From assembly GCA_900169235.1 (NCBI GenBank), contig FWCC01000260.1:1-64000 (forward strand): a stretch of 64,000 bases of DNA. Reading direction: 5' to 3'. The notes beneath the pieces were generated by a model. That model was given only the letters and a program-made list of their open reading frames with translations. It did no database searches and was not told the DNA's origin. The translations under genes were made by a program, and so were the position numbers. The stretch's first letter is position 1; every line of letters begins with the position of its first letter. The DNA is from Zarea fungicola. Its lineage: Eukaryota; Ascomycota; Sordariomycetes; Hypocreales; Cordycipitaceae. Shown here piece by piece: positions 45,323 to 56,272 of the stretch.

Positions 45323-46972
45323 ATGAAAATCAGAGAACGGACTGTTTGCCATACTTGCAGAGACCGTAAGCTTGGTGTACGGTTATCCCCTTTATCCAGG
45401 CTAGATAATGTCCGTGAATTACTCACATGCTTGCAGTGCGACGGACAAAGCCCCTCCTGCTCCCAATGCCTAAAGTCTGGTCGCTTATGCGGCGGATATC
45501 AGTATGATCTCATCTTTGTAGATCCGGTGACATCAATGAAGCCAAAAAAACAACGACGCAGACTGCAGAGAGGCCCAAAGTCACTACCGGAGGCCCGGGT
45601 CGCTTCAAATGGAATTCCTAGCAAAAGCCCTTCGTGGCAGGTGAACGATGTACTATCACTTGTAGCGCAAAATTTTATCCCAGCGCAAAAGATTGCAGCA
45701 CAACATCCCAAATCACTCAAAACTTTGTCTAGAATCTGTGGCTCTTGGATTGAAACAGTGCCACAGCTCCGCGCCACGGGCCAGCAAGGGATAGCTTTGC
45801 AAGCTTCCATGAAGGCATTTGCTGTTGCGATTGTGTCAGAAAAATCAACAACTTCTACTTCTACTGTTGATGCATTGGTTGCGCATGGTACCGCCATTCG
45901 CTCCATTCATGTGGCTCTCCGCAACCGTCAAGTTACAAGACCAAATGAGCTATTGGCAGCTATAATGTTTCTACTTTTATCTGAGGTGTGCTTGATAATA
46001 CTCGGGCAGCGTGATTTTTGCTAACCAAATCTTAAAAAAAAAACCCCAAAGATTATTTTGCCATCCGCCAGCAGCTCTGATATTCATGTTTCTGGACTGG
46101 CACAGCTCATGCAGTGCCAAGGGCCGAGCTACTATAGGAGCGGGCTACCACATGGCCTATTCACTGGTTTGAGACCCTCACTAGTCAGTTTTCCGCCCAA
46201 ATGTGCCCAAGCCACATGATGCTAAATTTATTAGGTTGTCTGGTCCATATGTCAACGAAGGTCAGTCTTTCTGGGAACGCATGAGTGGTCCACAATCCCA
46301 TTTGGCGACACTCCTGCAGATCCTCTGCAATCGCTTATGAGTATTGGAGCCCGCATAGCCTCCGAACTTGAGGCTACTGATAGAGTCATGCACTCTTTCG
46401 AAAAAACTCGAGCTTTGACATGCCTTTATTCATGGATAGACATTATGTTAAGCTTGTCCAACTGGAGAGATTCATACGCAACCAGCAACTCTCAACTATG
46501 CCGGTATAACTCACAAGAGTCAATTTCAACCGATAATATTGTTTATCATGATATTACCGAGGCCAACTGCCTTACCCATTACTGGGCATTCTGGATTATA
46601 TGCGCAGTGCAGGCGCAGTCACTCCGCAGCCAATTGGCTACTTCCAGGTTTTTGCCACCAGAGGCTACAATCACCGAGTCTGGCATTAAATCTAAGGCTA
46701 TATTAATTATGAGGAGTGTGGAATACCTGACGCGGGAGGAAATGAAACTGTATGGAAAAATCTCACTTCTCCTCCCCCTTAAAGTTGCGTATGAATATTT
46801 AGAAGACTGCCAAGAATCGCGTCTAGCAAAGCTGTTCGAGAGCGGCGCATATAACATCAACCGCTCAGGTCATTATCATCTCAAAACCTTTCTCTTCTCT
46901 GGTTGTAGGGTGTTGCATCCCATGCGCCCTATAACTTGCCAATATCCAACGGGGGATATATATCCTTGTTAG
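45323..46972 (+). CDS. Zn2Cys6 transcription factor
   Basis: Four exons: 45323-45376, 45437-45985, 46052-46183, 46235-46972 (490 aa). Exon 1 is only 18 codons and carries the first half of the zinc cluster; splicing to exon 2 gives C-HT-C-RDRKLG-C-DGQSPS-C-SQ-C-LKSGRL-C, a perfect 2-6-6-2-6 spacing. The body matches the PF11951-type fungal regulatory region, with SDIHVSGLAQLMQCQGP and SVFLGTHEWSTIPFGD, both of which are open only with the introns given. A poly-A run precedes the acceptor of intron 2. The C-terminal end (about 30 residues) is less family-like, so the last exon may be slightly different. Likely nuclear; targets unknown. Confidence 0.85.
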
Positions 46973-47098
46973 GCCTAGAAGAATAAAGTTGTTTGCGAGA
47001 ACTTTTTCGACTTGAATAATGCAAGCGCCGTATGAGACGCGATTTTATTTTTACAAGACTGTTATATTCGTGGCAATAGTCATCCACCACCTATGGAA

Positions 47099-47911
47099 TT
47101 ATTCCTCTCCAGCTGATACTACAAGTCCGTCCTTGATAATCGCCATTTTCTTCCCAGGCTGCAACCAACGAATTTTTCCCTTAATGTCCTGCGCATCAAA
47201 CACCTTAGAAGCCTGTACACTATTCTCTGAGAAATGACCCCAGCCGTCGCAATGCATTGGTATAGCAACAGGGGTGTTAATATCTCGTATAAGCTGAGTG
47301 GCCTGGGTGCTATCCATAGTAATCTGCAGTTGTGAGTTACCAATATCAACCGACGCTGCCCCAAGATTAATTAAAGCTGCTTGAATGTTGAACTTCTCTT
47401 TAATCTCAGTGAGCTCCTTAACATAGACAGTATCACCAGAGAAGTAGATGCCGTTTGGCTTGCCGTCTGTCTGACCAAATTCAGGACTCGATAGAATAAA
47501 TCCAATACATTCCCCCCCGGGAAGATGCTGACAAGGCGTTGCCGTGACTTGAAATTGCACAGCACCCACATTGAACGACACTGTCTCCCAAGGAGCTAAG
47601 CCACGGACGGCAGGTCGAGGTCGGAGCTTGCCAGCCCCGTCGCAGGTAGTGAAAACCCTTCGACCGTCAAGCAATTGGCGACCAAGCCCGTCGAGATTAT
47701 CAGGGTGATCTTCGTGACTCAGTAACACAACATCTATGACGGGCAAATCTGCCAAACTCATTGCTGGCATAGTGGTGTTTTTTAGAACCACAGGACCAAC
47801 ATCCCAGGCCGACCCTGCCGGGGAGAAAAATGGATCAGTGATGAAGTTAATGCCATTAATCTCCAAGATTGCTGTTGCAGTTCCAATAAATGTAACATTG
47901 AGAGATGCCAT
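47099..47911 (-). CDS. MBL-fold metal-dependent hydrolase (UlaG-like)
   Basis: An intronless gene of 270 aa starting at ATG 47911 (upstream starts are not ATG). The fold is metallo-beta-lactamase of the UlaG/L-ascorbate-6-phosphate-lactonase-like type: FIGTATAILEINGINFITDPFF, LLSHEDHPDNLD, YFSGDTVY and PMHCDGWGHF. The usual HxHxDH metal motif reads HEDHPDN, with Asn at the last position, a form I believe recurs in fungal members. Metal binding is still likely through His and Asp of LSHEDH, the GDT Asp and PMHCDGWGH. Substrate unknown. It faces the tail of the Zn2Cys6 gene. Confidence 0.88.
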   Translation of the reverse strand: MASLNVTFIGTATAILEINGINFITDPFFSPAGSAWDVGPVVLKNTTMPAMSLADLPVIDVVLLSHEDHPDNLDGLGRQLLDGRRVFTTCDGAGKLRPRPAVRGLAPWETVSFNVGAVQFQVTATPCQHLPGGECIGFILSSPEFGQTDGKPNGIYFSGDTVYVKELTEIKEKFNIQAALINLGAASVDIGNSQLQITMDSTQATQLIRDINTPVAIPMHCDGWGHFSENSVQASKVFDAQDIKGKIRWLQPGKKMAIIKDGLVVSAGEE

Positions 47912-49099
47912 GATGTTTGAAAGAGGCGTACTTGAAAGAGAAGGATACAGGTATACAAGATCCTTGGCCACCAGCGGCACTGTGTCGACCTTTATACTTA
48001 AACAATTTAAATTATAAACAAAGAGGCTTACAGCTGAATTTTAGCACATTATTAAGCTAATAGTCATGCTCACAAATCCTTTCTTAAAAATCACGGTATA
48101 TACCATATCCGTACGTAGCTGAACTTCATGATCGTGGCAAAGTGGCGCGCATGTCTTGGCGGGTAAAGATGCCTAAACAGGTTACCGTGAGACTTTTACT
48201 TGCACGTTTCTCAACCCGTGTCTCTAGAAGTCCCAGATTTTAGAGGCTGCGTTTCGTACTTTGAAAAACAATATTCTTCGGCTACGTCTAGTAGTCAGAC
48301 ATAAAGGCGCACGTAACAAGACATAATTCGCTGAAATGCCGCCCGGCCTTTCGCGGTCAGCCTAGCTACTTGTGAGGGCGTAGTGAGCGGAATCTACACC
48401 TTGTCAATGATATAGCTGCGAATACAACGCCAAGTACACTAAACATGGGTAAGAAACTTCGCAAAATGGTACCATCTTAGAAATTGGTTTAATATACGTT
48501 TATTAGATGGGTTGGCTATTAGGATGACTATTATCTATAACAGCGTAAGTTTCCCTATAGGCCCCGAAGTTACCTACTAGGTGGTTAGCTAAATTAAATG
48601 GAGGAATGATACCAAGATGGCTGTGAATTACGACAATAACTATATTTAGGACTTCAAGGGGGCTATACTAGATTGTCAATTTCTACAACTTTCCGTATTA
48701 GATGTCTAGTGAGGAGATAGTTTATTAGTCAATATAATCGAGTTTATAGCCGTCTTTTATCTATCAAAACTCTAAGCCTTCCTCCTCGCCTAGTAGAACG
48801 GAATTAATACTTTACCAGAAACTTATTATATGTGCAACCTTGATCTCTGCATTGGGCTACTTGAATAGGCGACGTTGCATCACTTTCAATTACCACAGTG
48901 CACGTATGCAGCTTTACACGAGTTACAGGTGCATTGGGTTGCCTTCTTGGGCAGGAATGCGCCACTCACCCACCTATGCCATAGGGCAGATGTGCAGCAT
49001 TATGCAAGTTCCATGTCTGCCTTGGGCTGCCTTGGGCATTTCGGCCCAAATACCCATGGCCGTCTCGATTGCATATATTCAACCTATTGATCATCAGCT
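47912..49099. other. AT-rich spacer, possible RIP-altered relic
   Basis: A 1.19 kb stretch between the MBL gene and the broken HET gene. From about 48440 to 48840 it is rich in TA dinucleotides and stop codons in all frames, as seen in repeat-induced point mutation relics, but no transposon family is recognisable. The last 200 bases precede the HET start. Confidence 0.4.
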
Positions 49100-51129
49100 A
49101 TGATAAACGATCCATTATCGTCGGCACTTCCCACGGCGGTGACGGCAGGACGCACCTTTGATATAAACTCCATAAATGCAGTCAAACTGGCACCTGATAG
49201 CACGATGAATTCCCGAATTTATTCCTATATCAGTAGGCAACCATTATCTGGGTCTGGTCACGAGATTCGAGTGTTGGAAATTCAACCAGGCTGCAGATAT
49301 TCTACGATACATGGCTCAGTGAAAGTCATCCAACTGGATAATGAGGAGAGATTAAGATATGATGCATTATCTTATACCTGGGGTGACCAGCCCAAGTCGC
49401 ACATTATCCTCATAGAAGGAGAAGAAGTGCGTGTTACTCCAAATCTGTTTAACGCACTGCAGCACCTGCGTTCGACTGTCACCCTCACCATATGGGTAGA
49501 TGCTATCTGTATTAATCAAGATAATAATGCAGAAAGGTCCTCTCAAGTGGCCATGATGGACATCATCTACAGCAAGTGCGACAGGGTGCACTTGTGGCTG
49601 GGATGCCAAGAACGGCCTATGGTTCTTCAGTACAGCCCATTCGCCCTTGTGGAGCATTTCCGCGACGACAAGCATTTTTTTGATCTGCCAGGCTACTGGT
49701 GGGATGATCGCTCTGCGTCTTGGAAGTGCAATGCGCAGGACCACGAATTTCGCGCCATGATGGACGCATTCCTCCTCATTCGCGACAGCAGTTGGTGGCA
49801 GAGGGCATGGACTGCACAAGAGGCCATCCTTCCCGCATCGGCTGTTTTTCGTTATGGTGATTGGATTATGCCGTTGGAGGACTTCTGGACATGTTGAACC
49901 AATCGTGTTCACCACTTAGGCAGCGCATGCTGCATCGCTGCATATCAAGCAACTGACGAAACCTCTGGGCCCCGAACATCAATTGACTATGTCCTCAATG
50001 TGATTGAGTGTGTCAAGCTCATTCAGAATCCAAATGGACCCTACACAACACTACTTGACATCTACCAGAGGTTTGCAGACCGCCAATGCAAGGACCCGCG
50101 GGATAGGATCTATTCCATTTTAGGATTCCTCAGTCCTGAGATGCCTAAAATTGTTCCCGACTACACGCAACACATTGGAGAAATATATGTCGAAACATTC
50201 TGTTCAATGATACAAGAAAGGAAAGGCAATCTGTCTGTTCTTATGGGTGAAGGCTTCAATAGCGGCAACCTGGGTCTTCCATCCTGGGTCCCCGATTTTT
50301 CGGGTACCTACGGCCCCCTTGCTACTTCCTCAGACGAGCTCTACGTGCTAACCCCCTCTTCAATGCTTCTGGAGATAGATCTGGGAAGCTAGAGATTGTC
50401 GACAACAAAAGGCTACGGGCAAGCGGGTTTTGTATTGGCACAGTTGAAGCAAAATCCAGACTTATCAACACCGAAAGACCGCCCAACGGCGGCAAGATTC
50501 TCAAGGACTGGCGCGATACATGCCAGCAACAAGGCGTCTACGTCAACACGAGCACAAGGGATGAATCATTCTCCGCTCTTCTGGCCGGTGGGGTTACGGA
50601 GGACTTGTTGACAGCCAAGTATCGCCTACTCCGAAAGGACGATGCAGATCTACCCACCGACTCTCAGTGGCAGATGTACATGGGCGTTGAGGCAGATGCC
50701 ACGGTTCTTCCCCGCCCCTACCGTATTACGATGCGCTGCATGGTCAATCGCAAAGCTCTCTTCGTTACGTCAGGCGGACACCTTGGGCTTTCTTGGCCTG
50801 TAGTGGAAGTAGGCGATGAAGTTTGGATATTAGATGGGGCTAATACACCGTTTTTATTGCGCCAGTGTACAAAGAATACGCAACATAATCATCGGCATAT
50901 AGTGGGGGATGTGTATGTTAATGGATTAATGCATGGGGAAAGCGTGACCAAGGCCCAGGCAAGTGCACCTGTTATTCTAGTCTATCTAGCTCTCCATCAC
51001 GTTCATAACAGAGCGACGATTAGGGTAATCGTCGGAAAACGGTTAAAGGGCTGCGGAACTGGTAGCAAGTATTTCAATTTTAGTAACTGCATCTTAAACG
51101 TTTCTAGTACACTGATAAATCATTCTTGA
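49100..51129 (+). pseudogene. HET-domain (heterokaryon incompatibility) gene, broken
   Basis: The first 265 codons hold a good HET domain: YDALSYTWGD (87-96), IWVDAICINQDN-x-ER, MMDIIYSKCDRVHLWLG and SWWQRAWTAQEAIL. The frame then meets TGA at 49895-49897. The same frame continues past it with family-like sequence (DRIYSILGFL, LPSWVPDFSG) to a TAG at 50390-50392. The C-terminal third (NPLFNASGD onward, GDEVWILDGANTPFLLR) lies in another frame, so about one base was lost or two gained near 50347. HET proteins trigger vegetative incompatibility cell death when partners differ. With a nonsense codon and a frameshift this copy should be inactive as a full-length protein. I see no intron that would remove either fault. 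Confidence 0.85.
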
Positions 51130-53095
51130 AGAAGAAACCATCGATATCGAAAGGCAGACCATGGAATACATCTTGGAAGTACGTCTGAGTCAACAGATCT
51201 GATGGTGCAACATATTCCTGGCTAGCAAGATCAGTGATCTGAGTGGCCAAAGACTGAAAAGAGAGAAGCATTTTCCCATTAAAGGGACTCAAATGTTCAT
51301 GGCTCTGAGTAAGCAACATTAGCTTATCCCAGCTATTTCGGACGCTGTCCGTAAAGATCTCAGGAGCCAGCATCGCGGCTAATAAAACAGTACCAGCCAT
51401 ATGCAAGTAAAATATCCGATACCACCATGGAATTCTATTTGGTGATGGTGTTAAAGTGCTGCTGTGAATGAGATCAATCATCCTTTGAGCATTTTGCACA
51501 CATATTGAAGCTCCATGATGTATCATGGCGTCTTTGTAAGCATGACTAGGTATTTCGCGCCCGTGATATGAGGCAAAGATTCGCATAAGCATCGGCCTAA
51601 ATAAAATTAGGCGAGCATGTGTCAGACTAGATGATGTGAGCAAGATTACAACAGCTAGCTAGGCAGAGGTGCCTTACCAGAGATGAATACTGAGTTCTTC
51701 TGTATGGGCAGAACTGGACTCGCCGCCAGATAAATTGTTGAGACTTCTCTTCTCCCATTTATCTAGACATGTCTCAAACTCTAATACACTATGGCAATAT
51801 GACTGTCGTGGTAGAGGTATTTCAAGCCACTCCGCAATAGAGTTGGTGCTTGTGCCGGGGGTCGGTTGTAGGGCGATGATGTGTCGAGTAATCTCGTGCA
51901 GCTCCACGACTTTGGATGTGTAATCTTCGGATTCTTGAGGTGGTATCGCGGTTTGCCGAGAATTACAGTTACTTATCGGAGGATAGATCGACCTCCCCAA
52001 GATCCAAGATATATCGCTTCAAGTCAGTTAATAAATAAGTACTTACTATTAGTTGGCAAGAAACCAGTCATTACTCACACCTCTGCAAAATAACAGCATC
52101 TCGAAATGTGTTGCCACAACCGTTGTGTTTGGTTTTGAGAATCAGGCGTGAGTCCATCTCTCGGTCCTAGGCTCTGCGCCAGCCTGATAGCAGTGCCTAC
52201 GGCCATCCATGCTTGATGGGAGTGGTTTGTACATTGAAGATAGCGTCCCATAAGCAGCAAACACAAAACTATCTCTGGAGTACCGGGCTCCCAGAGTACG
52301 GACTCTGGATGCAAGAGGTTCCAGGAGCGTTGGAAGTATGCGTTGGCATCGGCCTCTCGTTTAGGTTGGGGGAGAGATTCTTGGGTTTGGGTAGCAAAGG
52401 CGAAGACAATATTCAAGGTACTGAGAAATATATTCTCGTCGTTTGCAAGGGTCGTGCCCAGAAAGAAAGCCTCGTAGGCTTGGAGGAAGTGATCTTTAAG
52501 TAGGAAGAAATCAATTGGGTGTACATGCCGCCAGTATAGGTCCATTAAGTGGTCAGCATCCTTACGCGGAGGCAGCACTCTATCCAAAGCATCATTTCTC
52601 GAACTTGTATGTTTTTGCAAGCTGAGTTCGAACAGAGGAGCGTCTGCCATGGGAACCGCGGTGGATTTGGAGCTCGGCGGGAGTCCAAGCTTAGCATTAA
52701 TGGTGGCTCTGACGTCTCCGGCAAAAGCACTGGGATTGCCAGTGTACCGTATACGAACAATGTTGGTAGCCTCGTTCAAAGCTGGCAAGCTTGGTATATC
52801 AGCGTGGCTGTGTACCGGCATGCGCCGTGCTGAGGGAACCGCACCGAATCCTGCCGAAGTAGAGTCGTGGTTTTTTGGCTTCTTTAAAAAATTTGCGCAT
52901 GCTGGAGATGAAAAGCGTCAGAAAATAAAACCACATCAATTCCAACGGCCAAGGATTAACAGTGTGGATGTGTGCTATACCTTGTCTCCTACCATCACAC
53001 CTGACCTTTTTAGAACGGCAGGATGAGCAGGCATTGCCATTGCCGATCTTCAGCTTGCGCTTCAGTAAGGACTTGGGGGTAGGATCGGTGTTCAT
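51104..53095 (-). CDS. Fungal transcription factor with degenerate zinc cluster
   Basis: Four exons on the minus strand: 53095-52981, 52901-52079, 52016-51678, 51626-51104 (599 aa). All phases agree and the frame is open. The N-terminus begins a Zn2Cys6 cluster: ACSSCRSKKVRCDGRRQACANF, but where Cys 5 and Cys 6 are expected the residues are Phe and Ser (in ANFLKKPKNHDS). Only four of six zinc ligands remain. The fungal_trans regulatory domain downstream looks complete (DLYWRHVHPIDFFLLKDHF, VGTAIRLAQSLGPRDG, CCYFAEVDISWILGRS). It may bind DNA weakly, act by dimerising with other regulators, or be losing function. Its last 26 bases overlap the tail of the HET pseudogene. The drug-type MFS gene is divergent. 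Confidence 0.85.
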
Positions 53096-53851
53096 TGAGT
53101 AGAATTGCTCAAATTTCACGACAATATAGAGAAAAGGCTGATTTGACTGAATCGGAGACAGCCTTGTCCAACAGGTTAGGTGGGCCACCGACCAAGTAAT
53201 AAGAACCATAAAAAATAAATGATTTGGTCCGATGAGGAGGACTCGCGTTCCGAATTTGATTTCGGCGATTGGCCTTAGCTGGAGCACGGAGAAGCCGGAA
53301 CGCTATATGATTGGCTACTTGCGTGCAAATAATGGAGCATTTGAGAACTCAGAATACAGCTAGGAAGCCAATCAAAATCCGTTCCATACTTTGACAAGTA
53401 GACGTCAGTAGAGTGCAGGAGCTGGCCCTGCTGGCCTTGCTATCAGAGGTAGACGATAATTTGTCATCTGAGTAGAAAAGGGTATCGACGATAGATATTC
53501 TGTAGATACTTATTAGTAAATGCGTCAGATAGTAACCATCGAGAGCTCCGACCCTCAGAATGACTAGGTCCATGGCCAGTCAAGAAGCCTTCCGACGCGT
53601 TGCCCGAGACTCAGATGGGAGACAGCCTCGGAACACTTTTTTTCATAATTTTTTTTTAAGTCGCTTGTAGATTATAAATACGTAATTTTATTGGAAATTA
53701 GCTGCCGGAGTCTCCGGTGTGGCCTCATATCTTATTCCATCCCACTGTTCAGACTACGTATAAACCGATGCGTGACGCTTCCTCAAGTCAAAAAGTACAT
53801 GTGGCACTTTGTATTTCTCCCATACCCCTTTATCGCGACAACTAACCAGTT
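53096..53851. promoter_or_regulatory. Divergent promoter: degenerate regulator / MFS gene
   Basis: A 756-base AT-rich spacer between divergent starts. A TATAAA element at 53759-53764 lies about 90 bases before the MFS start. A poly-T run is near 53640-53660. Confidence 0.5.
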
Positions 53852-55423
53852 ATGAATATTTTACCAACTCAACCTGCTACCAAGGCAGATGAGCCTGCTC
53901 CTAGTACATTTCCAGAGAATGGGCAATCTGAAGGCCACTTCAGAGGCGCAGGCACAACATCAGACCCTTATGTTGTTGAATTTCGCCCGTCGGATCCCGA
54001 GAACCCTCAAAACCTCGCTAGCAGTCGCAAGTGGTTCTTCATGTTGCTCGTGACGCTCTCTGTTTTTGCTGTCACCCTTACGTCCTCCGCTTATTCAGGC
54101 TCGGCCGACGAAATCTTTGCCCAGTTTCACTGCAGCAAAGAAGTATTTGATCTTGGCATTGCCTTATTCGTTCTGGGATTTGCCATTGGACCAGCTCTAT
54201 GGGCGCCACTCTCCGAAATATACGGTCGACGGATACTCTTCATCATTACTCATTTGGCAATGACGGCTTTTGTTGCCGGTGCAGCTGGCTGCCAATCCAT
54301 GCCGGCACTCCTTGTGTTGAGATTTCTTGCCGGCATGTTTGGTGCCTCTCCCTTGACAAACTCTGGAGGCGTAATTGCCGACCTGTTTCCACCTGCAAAG
54401 CGAGGCTTGGCTATGATCATGTTTTGTACTGCACCATTCCTCGGGCCTGTCACGGGCCCCATCCTAGGCGGCTTCATCTCAAAGAATGCAGGATGGAGGT
54501 GGGTACAAGGAGTCTGTGCCATCTTCGTTGGTGTAGTCACCATTCTAGGTTCGGTGCTCGTCCCAGAAACGTATGGCCCGTTAATACTGCGACGGAAAGC
54601 ACAATCACTCTCCAAGGAGAGTGGCAGGGTCTATATAAGCATCCTCGAGCTAAAGAGCACGAATACATCAGCAACAGCGATATTCCGCAAGGCTTTAATT
54701 AGGCCCTGGGTTCTTTTATTTTTGGAACCTATTGTCTTCCTGGCCGCCGCCTATCTTGCCATTATTTACGGCAGTACCTATATGTTTTTGCCGGCGCTTC
54801 CCATCGTCTACGAGCAACAGCGCGGCTGGAGCGAAGGGGTCGGTGGCTTAGCATTCGTCGGCCTTGTCGTTGGAATGATTTTGGGTCTGGTATATGCTAT
54901 AATTGATGATATTGTACGATACCAGAAACTAGGTGAGACTGCTACGCCTGAGTCTCGATTGCCGCCTGGATCAATTGGTGCTATTGCTCTGCCAATTGGT
55001 CTCTTCGCTTTCGCCTGGACAAATTCGCCGGATATACATTGGTCTGCAAGCATCATACTCTCAGCTCCATTCGGCTTTGGCTGCGTCTTGGTTTTTTTAT
55101 CTTGTTTAAGCTACTTGATGGACTCATACACAGTCTTTGCTGCCTCTGCTTTAGGTGCGTCGGCGATGCTCCGCGCGTTTGTGGCAACCGCCTTCCCCCT
55201 TTTCACATCGCAAATGTTTAATAGTCTTGGTATTCACTGGGCGAGCTCCATTCCTGGGTTCTTAACTCTCTTATGCCTTCCATTTCCATTTGTCATGTAC
55301 AAGTATGGAAATAAGGTTCGAATGAGGTGCAAGTACTCACATGAAGCTGCTATTATTCTGGCAAAAATGCATTCAGAAGCAAGCTCAAAGCCTGAAGACC
55401 ATGCAACATCCTCTCCTGTGTGA
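53852..55423 (+). CDS. MFS multidrug-type transporter (DHA1)
   Basis: An intronless gene of 523 aa. A polar N-terminus of about 60 residues contains the PENPQN motif typical of DHA1 proton antiporters. About twelve spans follow. Motif A is PLSEIYGRRILF and the antiporter motif C is LGPVTGPILGG in span 5; a long loop separates the halves. Members export drugs, fungicides or secondary metabolites at the plasma membrane. It is divergent from the regulator with the degenerate cluster, which would once have been its natural local regulator. The frame is clean and the copy looks functional. Confidence 0.93.
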   Translation: MNILPTQPATKADEPAPSTFPENGQSEGHFRGAGTTSDPYVVEFRPSDPENPQNLASSRKWFFMLLVTLSVFAVTLTSSAYSGSADEIFAQFHCSKEVFDLGIALFVLGFAIGPALWAPLSEIYGRRILFIITHLAMTAFVAGAAGCQSMPALLVLRFLAGMFGASPLTNSGGVIADLFPPAKRGLAMIMFCTAPFLGPVTGPILGGFISKNAGWRWVQGVCAIFVGVVTILGSVLVPETYGPLILRRKAQSLSKESGRVYISILELKSTNTSATAIFRKALIRPWVLLFLEPIVFLAAAYLAIIYGSTYMFLPALPIVYEQQRGWSEGVGGLAFVGLVVGMILGLVYAIIDDIVRYQKLGETATPESRLPPGSIGAIALPIGLFAFAWTNSPDIHWSASIILSAPFGFGCVLVFLSCLSYLMDSYTVFAASALGASAMLRAFVATAFPLFTSQMFNSLGIHWASSIPGFLTLLCLPFPFVMYKYGNKVRMRCKYSHEAAIILAKMHSEASSKPEDHATSSPV

Positions 55424-56272
55424 AAGATTTCAGTCTTTTTATTGCAGGGCTTGGCTGCCGAACAACTGATTAGGTGATTAGGTGGCGTGTTCTAGATTAG
55501 ATCCAGGTGTATTTAGTGAGGAGGTATTCTCAAGAATTAAATCTGTGTTTTGGGTTAAATAAAGATCTTCATTTAGAAGAGATATCCTGATTTCTTCCCG
55601 CTATTTGCCGGGAACTCCTTATATTCTTGCACTATTTGTGCGGTTCTGTCAACCATTGGTAATATCAATAGGGGGTACTGAAGCTCGGGTAATCTGGTCC
55701 TTGGGGTTATACGTGTTTGACACTGAATATGATGACTTTAAATCCGCAGCTCGGCAGCTACAAAGCGGTAATTCCATTGGAATTTGTTACCTGTTTGGCG
55801 AAGTGGATATTTAGAGGGATAACGTACACGTTCGCGTAACGTCAATTGCAGCTCATTAGTCCAAAGTTGTATGTCCAGGCAATTGACGGCGTACATTGGA
55901 CTTCAAGATGATTGATAACAATCTTTAGGCACAATTATACGATATGCTGAATCGATATTGCAACCATATCGCATTGGCTTACTGATGGTAGCGCCGGCTC
56001 CTTGCTTTTGCCTTGAGATGCAACTGAATTTATATATTTAATTAAAGTGAGGATTGCAGTGCAGTCCCCATTAGTTGCCGTTCATGCCTAGAGTATCAAA
56101 TACCTTGGCCTTTTATGCATTACTTGATGCCTTGTAAGACGTTCGGGTAGTCGAATTAGTGTGATAATGCTCGTCACCGCTATTAGAGCCTCTTTTGCAT
56201 TATTAAATACCACTCAAAGCTAGTTAATTTAAAATTGTATTGAGAGGAAGAGTCAGGCGTCATTTCAGGGCA
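55424..56272. other. AT-rich gene-free stretch
   Basis: Spacer downstream of the MFS gene. One 69-codon frame near 55605 has no motif and a poor start. Nothing else was recognised. Confidence 0.45.
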
